From the NCBI RefSeq assembly GCF_000255115.2, contig NC_018068.1:4497977-4561976 (forward strand): a DNA stretch of 64,000 nt, written 5' to 3'. A program made the position numbers and the translations under genes. Source of the DNA: Desulfosporosinus acidiphilus SJ4 (GTDB taxonomy: Bacteria > Bacillota > Desulfitobacteriia > Desulfitobacteriales > Desulfitobacteriaceae). Under the pieces are notes generated by a model. The model made no database searches. It was not told the DNA's origin and worked only from the letters and a program-made list of their open reading frames with translations. Below, piece by piece: positions 24,219-33,644 of this stretch. Every line of letters starts with the position of its first letter. Position 1 is the first letter of the stretch.

Positions 24219-26223
24219 GCCCGAGTTTGGCGACATTTTTTACCAGTACTGGACGTAGCAAGGCTTTAGACCATGTGTAAATTAATTTTTGTCACTACAA
24301 CGTGTTTTTCAGTAAGAAATCATCAAATTGGTTGATCACTTTTGGTTTCATCATTTTTTCGCAATGAAACAATTTGACCCATTGTTCCTGCTGTTCCGTC
24401 ATCTCCGTAATAGTTAGAGAACGTTGGGTAGAGCTTTTTAAGCCAACCTGATTTAATTGACAACTGCTTACCTGCCTTAGTAGCTCTTCAGATGATAGTG
24501 CGATTCCTGAATTCCTGAGGATTATCTCGATTGAGTTTATCAGCAAGTAAGCTATAATGCATATGCTCACATGGGCTTTTACACGTTCTGGCCGTGTCAA
24601 ATAGATAGGGCGTAGAGCAAGCTGTGATTTCATCTCGCGGAAAGCTTCTTCAATCTTATTTTTCTCTCGATACTTTTGAATCACATCCCTTTGTGGTATG
24701 TTCAAATCGTTCGTAATAAAACAGGTTATTCCGTCCAATCGCCTTTTCTGCTGTTCCTTGTTCTTATCAATCTCGGCCGATAATCGGAAAGATTGTACAA
24801 TTCGTGTCGTCTTATCACTTTTAGTTACTGTCAGTTCAATAGGCGTAACAGTCACGAGAAGTACCGATTTGAGTTTTCGTTTAGCAATCATTGTCTTGAT
24901 ATCTCGCTCAATCGTTTCCTTATTACGCGACTTTTTGGCAACCGCCAGACTGTCATTTTTCTCCGTGATCCAAGCCATGGCCTGAGCTACTCGCTTTTCT
25001 CTTGATTCAATGTCCTCATAAAATCGAGTAACATCAAAAGAGAAAATGAATCGGCGCTGATCAATTTGCCCCTCACGTGTATAAAAAAACTGATTTTCAT
25101 CCGTTGGCTGAAATTCATGAAGTGCTAGTATCTGCTCATAATCATCTTTTGAAGCAGGCTCTGGCATGAATTCGTTGAATAGCGAGTGGCTAGCCATCTC
25201 ATCCTTGTCCATTGCCGACAAATAGGTGAGTTCTTGCCGTTCAAGAAGGTTTAAATGATCATCGGACACCATGCCTCGATCAAATACAAGATGACATCGA
25301 GTCAAACCAAATCGTTTTTTCAATTCTTTGACCACGTCAGGCAGCGTGGTGACGTCCTGAGTGTTACCTTCAAGCACCTTCCAATAGAAAGGAGAACCAA
25401 GAGGAGTAACCATTAATGCGATTACAATTTGTTGCAAGTCGGGGCGGTGATCTCTCGAATAACCCAGCTTGGCAATAACACATTTGCTACCTTCCAAATA
25501 AGTTGAAGTAATGTCATAGAAAAAGCCTTCCCCGACTGAAGGATCAAACTGCAGAAGTTGCTGATAGAGATGAGCCTGTAAGGCAGATTCCCGCTTGTTC
25601 AGATCATCTAATTCACGATAAACAGCAAAATCAGAAGGTTTGGCTGAACTACGGTGTATTGCTGGTAAAACCGTATCTTGAACCCACTCCATGACATGGA
25701 TTTTACTTCGAGGTTCTATACAACGATTGAGGACCATCGCTTCTGTAAGCAAGCCATTAGAGAAAAAGCGATGCAAGTTGAATTTCTCCCACAGCGAATG
25801 TAATAGAAGGATGGGTAGAAACATCCAATGCTTTGTGACTACGATATCGGAACTCTTAGTAAGGGAAAGATCAGCATCCTGCTGAACCTGAAGAATCATT
25901 TTCATCCTTGTGGCATCCTCGTCGGATAAAACACCAAGGTTTTGAATGAGACGGTGCTTGGGTTTTCCATCTTTATCTCGATAAGAAGCAACAATTTTGT
26001 AGTAACTGTAGGTTTTGCCTTCTTTTTTAATGGTAACTTTCTTTAGAAACATTTGTAGCCTCCAAGAGCAATATATTAGGACTACAAATATTATATCACA
26101 AATACCTATAATTAGGTATATTTTTGATTTATTTTGCTAATTATTTAGGACTACATATTTAGAGGTGAGGCCTGAATCCCTTGCGCCGCAAGGGATTGGA
26201 AATATATGTCGCCAAACTCGGGC
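24219..26223 (-). mobile_element. Complete IS1634-family insertion sequence
   Basis: A 2005-bp element bounded by perfect 18-bp terminal inverted repeats (GCCCGAGTTTGGCGACAT at 24219-24236; inverse at 26206-26223). TAAA flanks it directly on both sides (24215-24218 and 26224-26227), a probable target duplication. It contains one intact transposase gene. A perfect 10-bp stem with 3-nt loop (AATCCCTTGC/GCAAGGGATT, 26175-26197) lies just inside the right end. It has landed between the FN3/CWB2 surface gene and the gene at 26262 and may have separated or replaced the surface gene's upstream control region. Confidence 0.93.
24295..26052 (-). CDS. IS1634-family transposase
   Basis: A 585-residue DDE transposase of the IS4-related IS1634 family. 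The N-terminus (FLKKVTIKKEGKTYSYYKIV) is typical. The DDE domain shows FYDITSTYLEG (first Asp), HLVFDRGMVSD (second Asp) and the YREKNKIEEAFREMKSQL signature carrying Glu. The ATG has GGAGG 6 nt upstream. The gene is intact. Confidence 0.95.
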   Translation of the reverse strand: MFLKKVTIKKEGKTYSYYKIVASYRDKDGKPKHRLIQNLGVLSDEDATRMKMILQVQQDADLSLTKSSDIVVTKHWMFLPILLLHSLWEKFNLHRFFSNGLLTEAMVLNRCIEPRSKIHVMEWVQDTVLPAIHRSSAKPSDFAVYRELDDLNKRESALQAHLYQQLLQFDPSVGEGFFYDITSTYLEGSKCVIAKLGYSRDHRPDLQQIVIALMVTPLGSPFYWKVLEGNTQDVTTLPDVVKELKKRFGLTRCHLVFDRGMVSDDHLNLLERQELTYLSAMDKDEMASHSLFNEFMPEPASKDDYEQILALHEFQPTDENQFFYTREGQIDQRRFIFSFDVTRFYEDIESREKRVAQAMAWITEKNDSLAVAKKSRNKETIERDIKTMIAKRKLKSVLLVTVTPIELTVTKSDKTTRIVQSFRLSAEIDKNKEQQKRRLDGITCFITNDLNIPQRDVIQKYREKNKIEEAFREMKSQLALRPIYLTRPERVKAHVSICIIAYLLINSIEIILRNSGIALSSEELLRQVSSCQLNQVGLKSSTQRSLTITEMTEQQEQWVKLFHCEKMMKPKVINQFDDFLLKNTL

Positions 26224-26261
26224 TAAAGTTGTTTCTAAAATGTTAATTTATTCTCAAAAGA

Positions 26262-26732
26262 TTATTTTCGCCTGTGTTTTTTTATCGCGCGGATAAATAT
26301 TACTAATCCAATGTATATCGCAAATGCGACTAAGAAACCCCAGAGTCCTTCCACAATATCTTGGAATTCCATATTTCCCCGACGGGTTATTTTCTGCTCA
26401 ATTTCTATGGCGAAAACTAAAACAACAAGGACTGTAAAGGTATAGACAAAGGAAATTGCAGTAAGGCTATATCGAGCAAGATGCTTAAATAATTTATTAA
26501 CAATAAGAAACAGTACTATTCCGATGAGTCCTATGACCAAAAAATGCAATTGTTTATCGGTATAGTTTAAACCCAAGTAATGAGTCAACAAGATTAATCG
26601 ATCGTGAAAAAAGTTTACAATTCCGGTAAGGTATTTTAGTACCTTAATCAAACCTTTAACCCTCCTACCCCAAAGCGCACCAGTCAATTTGACTCTCCAG
26701 AGCATTGCCATAATATCTTCTAACTTAGTCAA
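26262..26732 (-). CDS. VanZ-like small membrane protein
   Basis: A 156-residue protein with about three to four membrane helices. TDKQLHFLVIGLIG in the first helix region and EIEQKITRRGNMEFQDIVEGLWG further on resemble the DK-x2-HF and E-x2-Q...R...D motifs of VanZ-family proteins (teicoplanin-resistance relatives), with Gly in the usual last-helix position. Catalytic function is unknown in the family. The start is TTG with GGAG 6 nt upstream. It lies 74 bp past the activase gene; its end is 38 bp from the IS1634 right end. Confidence 0.6.
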   Translation of the reverse strand: MTKLEDIMAMLWRVKLTGALWGRRVKGLIKVLKYLTGIVNFFHDRLILLTHYLGLNYTDKQLHFLVIGLIGIVLFLIVNKLFKHLARYSLTAISFVYTFTVLVVLVFAIEIEQKITRRGNMEFQDIVEGLWGFLVAFAIYIGLVIFIRAIKKHRRK

Positions 26733-26806
26733 GCATACTCCATTATGCCATCATTTACTTTTCGCCCGGTGGTTAGTACCTTAAGTACCTTAGTTAAACT
26801 GAGCTA

Positions 26807-27601
26807 CTAAGAAAGAAACTCGCGGCCTTTAACACAGCAACCAATCGCTCCGTTAAACTGGGGTTCCTGCGGAACAACAATCCGCCTGCCCGTACCTTCC
26901 TGCAAAAGCTGCGTAACCGCATGGCTATGGGCAACTCCCCCGGTAAACACTAAAACATCCCCGTCAAAGGACCTCAGGAGCGGCAAAATTCGCTTTACTA
27001 TAGTCGCATTTACTCCGGCGGCGAGTTCATTAAGAGGGAAACCTTCGACAATCTTGCCAATCAGTTCACTTTCTCCAAACACCGCACAAGTAGAATTCAG
27101 CTCTACAGGGGAATCTGCATATCGGCCAAGCTCTTCAACGGATAGATCCAATACCGTCGCCATGTTTTCTAAATAACGTCCCGAGGAGGCGGCACATTTA
27201 TCATTGGTGAGGAAATCAGCCATTTTGCCCTTACGAACTTGTATTATTTTGCTGTCCTGTCCCCCTAGATCGACAAGGGTGAAATCTTGAAGACCCGTCT
27301 GATAAACAGCACCTAAAACATGAGCCTTTAATTCGGGAATTGCTTCTCCTCCGGCAAGCTCCAAAGTATTTCTCCCATAACCTGTTGATATAAGGCAATC
27401 AACCTTGGGCAAACCTAAAGCCGCAAAATTTACAGCCAGTTTTTCGTCTTGCTTGCGCCCGTACTCACGATAAAAACGAATTGTGTCTATACTCTCTAAA
27501 CGTTCAATCGTTAAGTGATCATTTTCCTTTTGAAACTGCATCAGAGCGATCTTTACACTTCGACTTCCTAAATCAATTCCACATATAGTCTCCATTTTCA
27601 T
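26807..27601 (-). CDS. Acyl-CoA dehydratase activase (BadF/BcrA/HgdC family)
   Basis: A 264-residue ASKHA-fold ATPase. Motifs in order: ICGIDLGSRSVKIAL (phosphate 1), LVDLGGQDSKII (phosphate 2), the cluster-ligand Cys in NDKCAASSGRYLE, the second Cys in STCAVFGESE, and VFTGGVAHSHAV (adenosine). A homodimer bridges one [4Fe-4S] cluster and uses ATP hydrolysis to inject a low-potential electron into a 2-hydroxyacyl-CoA dehydratase or double-cubane protein, a step termed archerase activity. The ATG at 27601 has GGAGG about 11 nt upstream. It sits 46 bp after its presumed partner gene. Confidence 0.9.
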   Translation of the reverse strand: MKMETICGIDLGSRSVKIALMQFQKENDHLTIERLESIDTIRFYREYGRKQDEKLAVNFAALGLPKVDCLISTGYGRNTLELAGGEAIPELKAHVLGAVYQTGLQDFTLVDLGGQDSKIIQVRKGKMADFLTNDKCAASSGRYLENMATVLDLSVEELGRYADSPVELNSTCAVFGESELIGKIVEGFPLNELAAGVNATIVKRILPLLRSFDGDVLVFTGGVAHSHAVTQLLQEGTGRRIVVPQEPQFNGAIGCCVKGREFLS

Positions 27602-27647
27602 TTTACCACTAGCCTCCAATGCTGCAAAATCGGCGCAGGGGGTCTCT

Positions 27648-28661
27648 CTAGTCTTCTAGCATACTTAAAAACGATTCTATCCTCATCTTACTTCGCGCAT
27701 CCAACCCCGTCGGATTTTCTCCTTCTAGAGTTAAGATCGGATAGTCTAACTTTTTCCGGATGATTAAATCCTCAATCTGACGATAACAGAAACTCTGAGT
27801 ATAGTGGATAATCCCATCAAGCTGGCGTTGCTCCGCTTCACGACTAATATCATCGATCCTCTGAAAAACTTGATAGGGATAGGTATAAAGGCGGTACTGT
27901 TCAACGACATCATTTGTTTGGAAAGGCATCGTAAACTGTCTTTGAACTTCATTGTAAACGACACGCGCACCATGACTTTCTACAAAATCATATAACTCAG
28001 GAAAAATCGGCGGCACACCGATAAAACCCAACCGTACTTCCCGCGCTTTTTTTCGCCCTGAAAACCGCCCCTTTTCAGACAATGGTTCTCTTTGCCGGGC
28101 CTTGCCAATGAATTCCTCCATCTCACGAGCGAAACCTTCCGGGTCGCCATTGAAATCAGAGCAAGAAACTTGGTAGAGATGATTTTCGAATCCACTGACA
28201 CGGTTTTCTTCCCAGGTCAGCCTGTCAATCTCCCAAGCCAATGCCCTCACTTGATCAAGACGCCTTTTTTGTTGACTAACACCATCCCAGGCAGCCCCTA
28301 AAGAAGTGATTAGCTTATCCATTTGAAGCCTAATCATATCAGAATCACGATCATAAGGAAAAGCAAAAGGAATTATCTCTATGCCCTCAACTTCCCACGT
28401 TTCCATCAAGGCATGGGTATTACTGCAATCTCCTTGTGTGACAGCTATAATTCGGCGGATTTCCGGGTGCTGCAACGCCGTTGAATATAACCCCTTGATC
28501 CATCCGCAAACGCTTCTCGGAAAACCGGCAAGTTCAGCTTCTTCAACGCGATTCATAGCATCTGATCCAGTTATAAAAATATTATTTAAATCAACCGGTA
28601 TTTCACCTGCCGCATAGATAACTTCCACCGGCACTGTCGTCGTTAAACCGATTTTACCCAT
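27648..28661 (-). CDS. 2-hydroxyacyl-CoA dehydratase D-component-like protein (HgdB/BadD family)
   Basis: A 337-residue Fe-S protein of the HgdB/FldC/BcrC family. The N-terminus GLTTTVPVEVIYAAGEIPVDL is family-typical. Candidate cluster Cys residues lie in RSVCGWIKG, QGDCSNTH, VSCSDFNG and QSFCYRQIED. Classical dehydratases need two different subunits of this fold, but only one gene is present here with one activase, as in the stand-alone double-cubane cluster proteins. The ATG at 28661 has AAGGAG upstream and starts exactly at the conserved N-terminus; a longer upstream frame is unlikely. A terminator separates it from methylaspartate ammonia-lyase. Substrate is unknown. Confidence 0.82.
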   Translation of the reverse strand: MGKIGLTTTVPVEVIYAAGEIPVDLNNIFITGSDAMNRVEEAELAGFPRSVCGWIKGLYSTALQHPEIRRIIAVTQGDCSNTHALMETWEVEGIEIIPFAFPYDRDSDMIRLQMDKLITSLGAAWDGVSQQKRRLDQVRALAWEIDRLTWEENRVSGFENHLYQVSCSDFNGDPEGFAREMEEFIGKARQREPLSEKGRFSGRKKAREVRLGFIGVPPIFPELYDFVESHGARVVYNEVQRQFTMPFQTNDVVEQYRLYTYPYQVFQRIDDISREAEQRQLDGIIHYTQSFCYRQIEDLIIRKKLDYPILTLEGENPTGLDARSKMRIESFLSMLED

Positions 28662-28749
28662 AAAGGTATCTTCTCCTTGCTCATTATGTATTACTTGTTC
28701 TTTCTCCCTTCCATTGTAAAGGTTCCGGTTAGAAAAGTAAAAACGAAAG

Positions 28750-28787
28750 ACCAGAACCTTATATGCCAAAGCAGATAAGATTCTGGT
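28750..28787 (-). terminator. Terminator after methylaspartate ammonia-lyase
   Basis: A 13-bp stem (ACCAGAATCTTAT with ATAAGGTTCTGGT, one wobble) followed on the minus strand by CTTTCGTTTTTAC. It separates the mal gene from the downstream dehydratase-like/activase pair. Confidence 0.8.
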
Positions 28788-28857
28788 TTCCGTTATAACC
28801 TTGTTCTTAATCAAGAATCTCTATTTGAGACTTGTTTGCAAAACAAACCTCATTAAA

Positions 28858-30108
28858 TTACCGATTTGAAGCCTTTCTCTTTAACAAGGCGAGTGTCCTG
28901 TTCATTTCATTATGAACGATCATATATCCTTCATCCACACCCATTCCCGGCTTTGCCAGCATTTGGTCAGGACGGGCTGCCAAGGAAACATGAACAGCTG
29001 TACGTCCCCCGGAGTCTGTTTCGTTGCATGATCCGCCGACGTAAGCGCCAACACCGTATTTTTTAGCATAGATAACTGCTTCAATGGTGTTTTGAATTCC
29101 TCCTAAATCGGGGGTTTTAATTTGTACCATATCTGCCGCTTGAGCGTCCACAAACCTCACAATATCTTCATAGGTATTGCACCATTCGTCGGCGACAATT
29201 TCCACATTCACTCCTCGTTTTTTCAAGGCCACCCTCAAAGCCTTCAGCTGATCTATCTGTCCGTCAATACTTCCTGCATCCATAGGACCTTCGATTCTCA
29301 AATGCAGAGGAGCTGCGGCTTTCTCCAGTTCTGCAAAATATTCGACCATTCGTTCTGTATCATCCTTAAAGGCTATTCCGATCGTTCCATAAACATCAAT
29401 ATGAAGCACCGGACGGTAATCCTCTCCTCCGATCGTAAGGATGCGATTTCTCAACCAGATTACATAATCTAAAAGCAGCTCTCCATTGGCTCCAAGCTTT
29501 GTCTCAACATTGTTGATTAAGGCATGGGGCAATACTCCGGCACGCTTAATAATTGCCTTATCGGCATTATCATAACGATCATCCCCGGTTTGAGTAAAGA
29601 TAGGAACAGGTTCAAGCGTCAGCGGCAGATCATATTCTTCCAGAATAACCTCAGTCATCGTTTTCTTCTTCGCTTTAGCAACGGCATCCAGAATTGCTTG
29701 GCTGACTCCATAGCGGATTGCCGTGTGATAACGTTCCCCATTGGGCCGTTTTGAATGTTCCACTAAGCCCACTAATTGGCGGAAAGAGTTCAGTTCCTGA
29801 CCTAAAAGCTTAGGCGCAATTTCCTCCAAAATGATGGGAATAAAATCCTCAGCTAAAAACAACGGATCTCGGCCACCTGCCCCTGAATATTGGACTGCTG
29901 CACAATCTCCAGCAGCTACTTGCCCGTCTTCCAAGATTAACATGACAGAAATGGACTCCCCACGCTGTCTAACCGCTTTAAAACCTGGCGTGATCGGCTC
30001 TCCGGTATAGGAAAAACCATCGTGTCCCGCTCCCGCCTTGATCGCCTGTTGGTCATCAAAATAAAACCCGGTAAGACCTGGTGAAGCAATTATATCAATA
30101 ATTTTCAT
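28858..30108 (-). CDS. mal: Methylaspartate ammonia-lyase
   Basis: A 416-residue enolase-superfamily enzyme converting (2S,3S)-3-methylaspartate to mesaconate and ammonia. The N-terminal MAAL_N capping domain (about residues 1-160) is followed by the barrel domain. VADEWCNTYEDI holds an acidic metal ligand, and MVQIKTPDLGGIQNT contains the catalytic Lys. YVGGSCNETDSGGR near the C-terminus is also diagnostic. The ATG at 30108 has AAAGGAGG 8 nt upstream, so the eight codons before it are discarded. It follows glmE by 145 bp and acts directly on the mutase product. Confidence 0.97.
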   Translation of the reverse strand: MKIIDIIASPGLTGFYFDDQQAIKAGAGHDGFSYTGEPITPGFKAVRQRGESISVMLILEDGQVAAGDCAAVQYSGAGGRDPLFLAEDFIPIILEEIAPKLLGQELNSFRQLVGLVEHSKRPNGERYHTAIRYGVSQAILDAVAKAKKKTMTEVILEEYDLPLTLEPVPIFTQTGDDRYDNADKAIIKRAGVLPHALINNVETKLGANGELLLDYVIWLRNRILTIGGEDYRPVLHIDVYGTIGIAFKDDTERMVEYFAELEKAAAPLHLRIEGPMDAGSIDGQIDQLKALRVALKKRGVNVEIVADEWCNTYEDIVRFVDAQAADMVQIKTPDLGGIQNTIEAVIYAKKYGVGAYVGGSCNETDSGGRTAVHVSLAARPDQMLAKPGMGVDEGYMIVHNEMNRTLALLKRKASNR

Positions 30109-30216
30109 GAATATTTCCTCCTTTAATTTCAATAACTTTGGTTCTCTCTGTGCATCTTACCATCCCAAAACCTGCAAAACTGCACACAAATTATTACTTT
30201 TCAAAATACACCCATC

Positions 30217-30242
30217 TCAGACAGAAGGACCGTCCCTCTGAC
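30217..30242. repeat. Dispersed CCGTCCC hairpin motif
   Basis: CTCAGACAGAAGGACCGTCC plus flanking bases recurs in variant form at 13987 and at 50802-50858. Here it falls in the 145-bp gap between glmE and mal and can form an 8-bp hairpin that could modulate the mRNA. Confidence 0.5.
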
Positions 30243-30253
30243 ACGCTGCGAGT

Positions 30254-31705
30254 TTACCGCGGACGGCCTACGAGCATACCTTTACCGATGGCATAGATAT
30301 CGTCGATAACCATTTGGAATGAGGGATCTCTGCCTTCATCCTGTCCACGTTGTGCAATGCGTTCACGGTGGAAGTCTTTAATCTCATTATCAAAAGGAAG
30401 ATTGCCGAAATCCAGCACTCTTACAGCCCCTGTGGTATCACGAGCCGGCAGAATTTTTCCGGCATTATAGCGGCTTGGTGCAAAGGGTACGTCGATAACG
30501 CCTGCTTGGAAGGCTCTGACTGTACCGACGGCGATATCCCCTTCACCGAGAGTTAAGACTCGATCTAAGATTGCTCTGGTTTCCTTCAGAATCATTTGTT
30601 CTTCTAAGGCAAGTTCCGGAGTCATCGGCAACGTCTGGTCTTTTAACATGCTTAGGACTTGCTTCGTAGCACGAATTCCTGCGGCATTGGCCTCTTTTGT
30701 CGGTATTCCCAGTGCTTCGTGAGGAGTTTTGACAATAACTTTGGTCGCTTTGCCCAAGGCAGCCGTTGCCGCTCCCCAGGAAATAACGCCAAAGGCTTTG
30801 GCTTCATCTTGCGGGAAGCCTCCCATCCACTGGTGGAAAACCGTCGTGATCATGGTTTCCGGATAGCCCAGTTTCTTCAGGTATTCCTCAGTAATTACCG
30901 GAAGGGTATGCAAGGCTGCCACATCTTGAATTAAATTACCGCATTGCCCGTAACCCAGGGTTAAACTGCGAACTCCTTGGGCCACTGCCAGAATTCCTTC
31001 AATGACTGCCACAGCATGAGAAATTGCAGGAGGAACGAGGGTACCGGTAAGAGGTCCGAAAGGCTCACGGTTAATTTTAACGCCTTGTTCTTCGTATAAC
31101 CCAATGAGACGGTCAACATACTGCCAATACTTAATGGTGCTTTCAATTGAAACATCTTTGGAGTACGGAATGTTATATGAAATGCCGCCCCCTTCATAAT
31201 CCGTAAATCCTCCGGCAATGGTGACTTCAGCTAACAAGCGGGCATCCGGAGTTCCATGGCGTACTTGGACAGGGACTTGAACACTCTCTACGACTTGGCG
31301 GCAAGCAGCAACGCCATGGTTTACTGCCGGAAATCCATTGAGCATGGAGCGCCCGAGGGTTCTGCTCTCATCAATTCCGGATTGTGCTTCAGTATAGCGA
31401 TTCTGCCGGGTATAGGAGTCAATGGTGGACGGCAGAAAATCAGCGCCTCCTTCATCCTGGAGAAAACGCAATAACTCAATATGCTCATTGAGCAGCGCGA
31501 CACCGGCCCGAGGCTGAGCAAAGGTGACTCCCTTGGCTTTCCCTTCAGCGAGCTTTTCGGCAAAAATTTTGCTCTTAGGCAGAGACTTATGGTAGGCCAC
31601 TGCTTCTTCAAAATTGACACCCTTGCCTGTCTCCCATTGTCCTAAGACTTCCTGGCGCTGACGCTGAAACTCTTCAGCATCCATTTGCCGGACTGTTAAT
31701 TCCAT
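30254..31705 (-). CDS. glmE: Glutamate mutase epsilon subunit
   Basis: A 483-residue TIM-barrel catalytic subunit of adenosylcobalamin-dependent glutamate mutase, which interconverts L-glutamate and (2S,3S)-3-methylaspartate. Family blocks include [57 protein letters not shown], the [18 protein letters not shown] segment and [17 protein letters not shown]. Length matches the family. The ATG has GGAGGG nearby. It is the last of three tightly packed genes glmS-glmL-glmE (12-14 bp gaps). Confidence 0.97.
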   Translation of the reverse strand: MELTVRQMDAEEFQRQRQEVLGQWETGKGVNFEEAVAYHKSLPKSKIFAEKLAEGKAKGVTFAQPRAGVALLNEHIELLRFLQDEGGADFLPSTIDSYTRQNRYTEAQSGIDESRTLGRSMLNGFPAVNHGVAACRQVVESVQVPVQVRHGTPDARLLAEVTIAGGFTDYEGGGISYNIPYSKDVSIESTIKYWQYVDRLIGLYEEQGVKINREPFGPLTGTLVPPAISHAVAVIEGILAVAQGVRSLTLGYGQCGNLIQDVAALHTLPVITEEYLKKLGYPETMITTVFHQWMGGFPQDEAKAFGVISWGAATAALGKATKVIVKTPHEALGIPTKEANAAGIRATKQVLSMLKDQTLPMTPELALEEQMILKETRAILDRVLTLGEGDIAVGTVRAFQAGVIDVPFAPSRYNAGKILPARDTTGAVRVLDFGNLPFDNEIKDFHRERIAQRGQDEGRDPSFQMVIDDIYAIGKGMLVGRPR

Positions 31706-31717
31706 CGTTATACCCTC

Positions 31718-33097
31718 CTATAGTTTGACCACATATTTTTTCATCATCCGAAGCGCCGCTTGTGGCGCTGCTTCTCGCAGCAAGCCCATGGCTGCCAGTA
31801 TATAATCTTTATCCAGATAGAAACTTGGATTTTGAGGTTTAAGCAGGGTAGGTTCAGACGTATTAAATAAAGAACCCTTAAGGATTTCCGAAACATTTGG
31901 CTGATGAAGCAATACTCCTCCTGTCCCAATGACAACCGGCAAGGGAGTTAAATCTTTGCCATGCTGGACGTACGTTGCTCCAAACGGCGTATAAATTACT
32001 TCAATGGTTCCCACATGTCGTTCAACCGCTAAGCTGACGGCCATTCGTCCCATAGCTGAATCAAATTTCGCTTCTTCTTCAGTTTGAGGTATTCTCCAGG
32101 GATTTTCTTTAAATAATCGTAATTGACAGGCTACCTGTTCATCCGTCCAACCAAGATAATCATACAATCGTCGGCCCGCAGCTTCTACCAAGGCCTCCGA
32201 ACTATAACGCATGCCCAGATCGCCTTCAACCGTTCGTTTCGCATAGGGTTCAGGCAAGCCTTTGAGTGCAACACTGGGTTTACTGGGATCCCCTTTAGCA
32301 ATGGAATGAACATCTGTTGTCGCACCGCCGACGTCAATAACCATAAGTTCTCCCAGGCCGTGTTCGGACCCATATCCTTCAGCTAATAATTCCGCCGCCG
32401 ACAAGACCGCCGCCGGTGTAGGCATCAAGATCCTCTCTAAAAACTCTTCCGCCTTATCTAATCCTTTGGCATGGATTATATGAGAAAGAAAGATATCACG
32501 TATCGCCAGGCGTGCCGAGTCTACTGCTAAAACTCCAAGGTCAGGCATGACATTGTCGGCAACCACCACAGGATTATGGCGCTTTTTCAGCATCTCTGCG
32601 GCCTGAGCGGACACTGTTTTATTTCCGGCAACCACAATGGGGAGGCTAAAAGGCAATGAACTGAGCATACTCGCATTTTTTAGCAGAATTTCCTTATTTC
32701 CGCCATCCGTACCTCCGGCTAAGAGAAAGATATCCGGTTTGGAAGAAATTATCTTCTCAAGGTCCTGAGCCGTCATTTCGTAACTAAATACCTCAAGCAA
32801 TCTCGCGCCTGCTCCCAAAGCGGCTCTTCGGGCTGCTTCGGCAGTCAATTCCTTGACCAACCCACTGGCCATCATCTTCAGGCCACCCGCAGCACTGCTG
32901 CAAGCTAACTTGCGGACAAAATTCCAGCCTCCCGCCGGCTCAGGAATCTGAGCTAAAGCATTATATAATCCATCCATAATATTCGTTTCAATGGTTGTTC
33001 CGGACCGGGCCGTACCGAGGATAACCTCGGAGTCAAGATCAACGACGGTTACCTTAGTGTAAGTACTGCCGAAATCAATGAGAAGAACTGCTTGCAA
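31718..33097 (-). CDS. glmL: Glutamate mutase accessory protein GlmL/MutL
   Basis: A 459-residue ASKHA-fold ATPase normally placed between glmS and glmE and thought to reactivate the mutase by exchanging damaged cobalamin. The N-terminus AVLLIDFGSTYTKVTVVDL is the phosphate-binding motif; IFLLAGGTDGGNKEI and LMVIDVGGATTDVHSI are the next nucleotide-binding segments, and PVVIGTGGVLLHQ the adenosine motif. It starts at TTG with GGGGGA about 7 nt upstream, 14 bp after glmS. Confidence 0.95.
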   Translation of the reverse strand: MQAVLLIDFGSTYTKVTVVDLDSEVILGTARSGTTIETNIMDGLYNALAQIPEPAGGWNFVRKLACSSAAGGLKMMASGLVKELTAEAARRAALGAGARLLEVFSYEMTAQDLEKIISSKPDIFLLAGGTDGGNKEILLKNASMLSSLPFSLPIVVAGNKTVSAQAAEMLKKRHNPVVVADNVMPDLGVLAVDSARLAIRDIFLSHIIHAKGLDKAEEFLERILMPTPAAVLSAAELLAEGYGSEHGLGELMVIDVGGATTDVHSIAKGDPSKPSVALKGLPEPYAKRTVEGDLGMRYSSEALVEAAGRRLYDYLGWTDEQVACQLRLFKENPWRIPQTEEEAKFDSAMGRMAVSLAVERHVGTIEVIYTPFGATYVQHGKDLTPLPVVIGTGGVLLHQPNVSEILKGSLFNTSEPTLLKPQNPSFYLDKDYILAAMGLLREAAPQAALRMMKKYVVKL

Positions 33098-33111
33098 GGC
33101 TCATTCCCCCT

Positions 33112-33531
33112 TTATTCATCCGCTATCCCTAAATCTTCCCGCAAATCCTTAATAGGAATTTCCGGCATCGTACCCGGTGGGTAAACACGGTTAAACCCCA
33201 TCGCTAAGAAGCGCTCTTTAACCGACTCAAAATCTTGTTTGCCTACAACCAGATTGCCGCCTACATACATTAAAATATTGCCGATACCTTTTTCCTGACA
33301 TTTCTCACGCAACCCCCGGCAATCCATCTCGCCATGCCCATACAAGGATGAAACCATCAAGACATCCGCATTCGTCTCGATGGCAGCATGAATGAACTCC
33401 TCCTGAGTCGCAAGGACCCCAATGTTGATCACTTTGAAACCTGCTTGAGTAAAGGCATAATCCAAGATGCGATTTCCCACGGCATGAACATCCGAACCTA
33501 TTACCCCTAATACCAAGGTCTTTTGCTGCAC
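33112..33531 (-). CDS. glmS: Glutamate mutase sigma subunit (B12-binding)
   Basis: A 139-residue cobalamin-binding subunit. The base-off/His-on motif [14 protein letters not shown] (D-x-H-x2-G) lies at about residue 14, followed by [19 protein letters not shown] and [13 protein letters not shown], which complete the B12 fold. It holds adenosylcobalamin at the interface with GlmE. The start is GTG with GGGAGG 8 nt upstream. First gene of the glmS-glmL-glmE unit, 113 bp after murI; no B12 riboswitch is visible in that gap. Confidence 0.96.
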   Translation of the reverse strand: MQQKTLVLGVIGSDVHAVGNRILDYAFTQAGFKVINIGVLATQEEFIHAAIETNADVLMVSSLYGHGEMDCRGLREKCQEKGIGNILMYVGGNLVVGKQDFESVKERFLAMGFNRVYPPGTMPEIPIKDLREDLGIADE

Positions 33532-33644
33532 GATAAATTCCTCCCGGTTTTTATGTTGAAGTGATTAATTAAACGAGTCCTGATTTTAATACTTCGAGAT
33601 TCGCAATTAAGGTTAAACACACTTGCTTATTGTCGATGTTCCAC

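Noticed and set aside
33532-33644. A possible B12 riboswitch before glmS
   Set aside because: The gap of 113 bp is too short for a cobalamin aptamer and no B12-box sequence is present.
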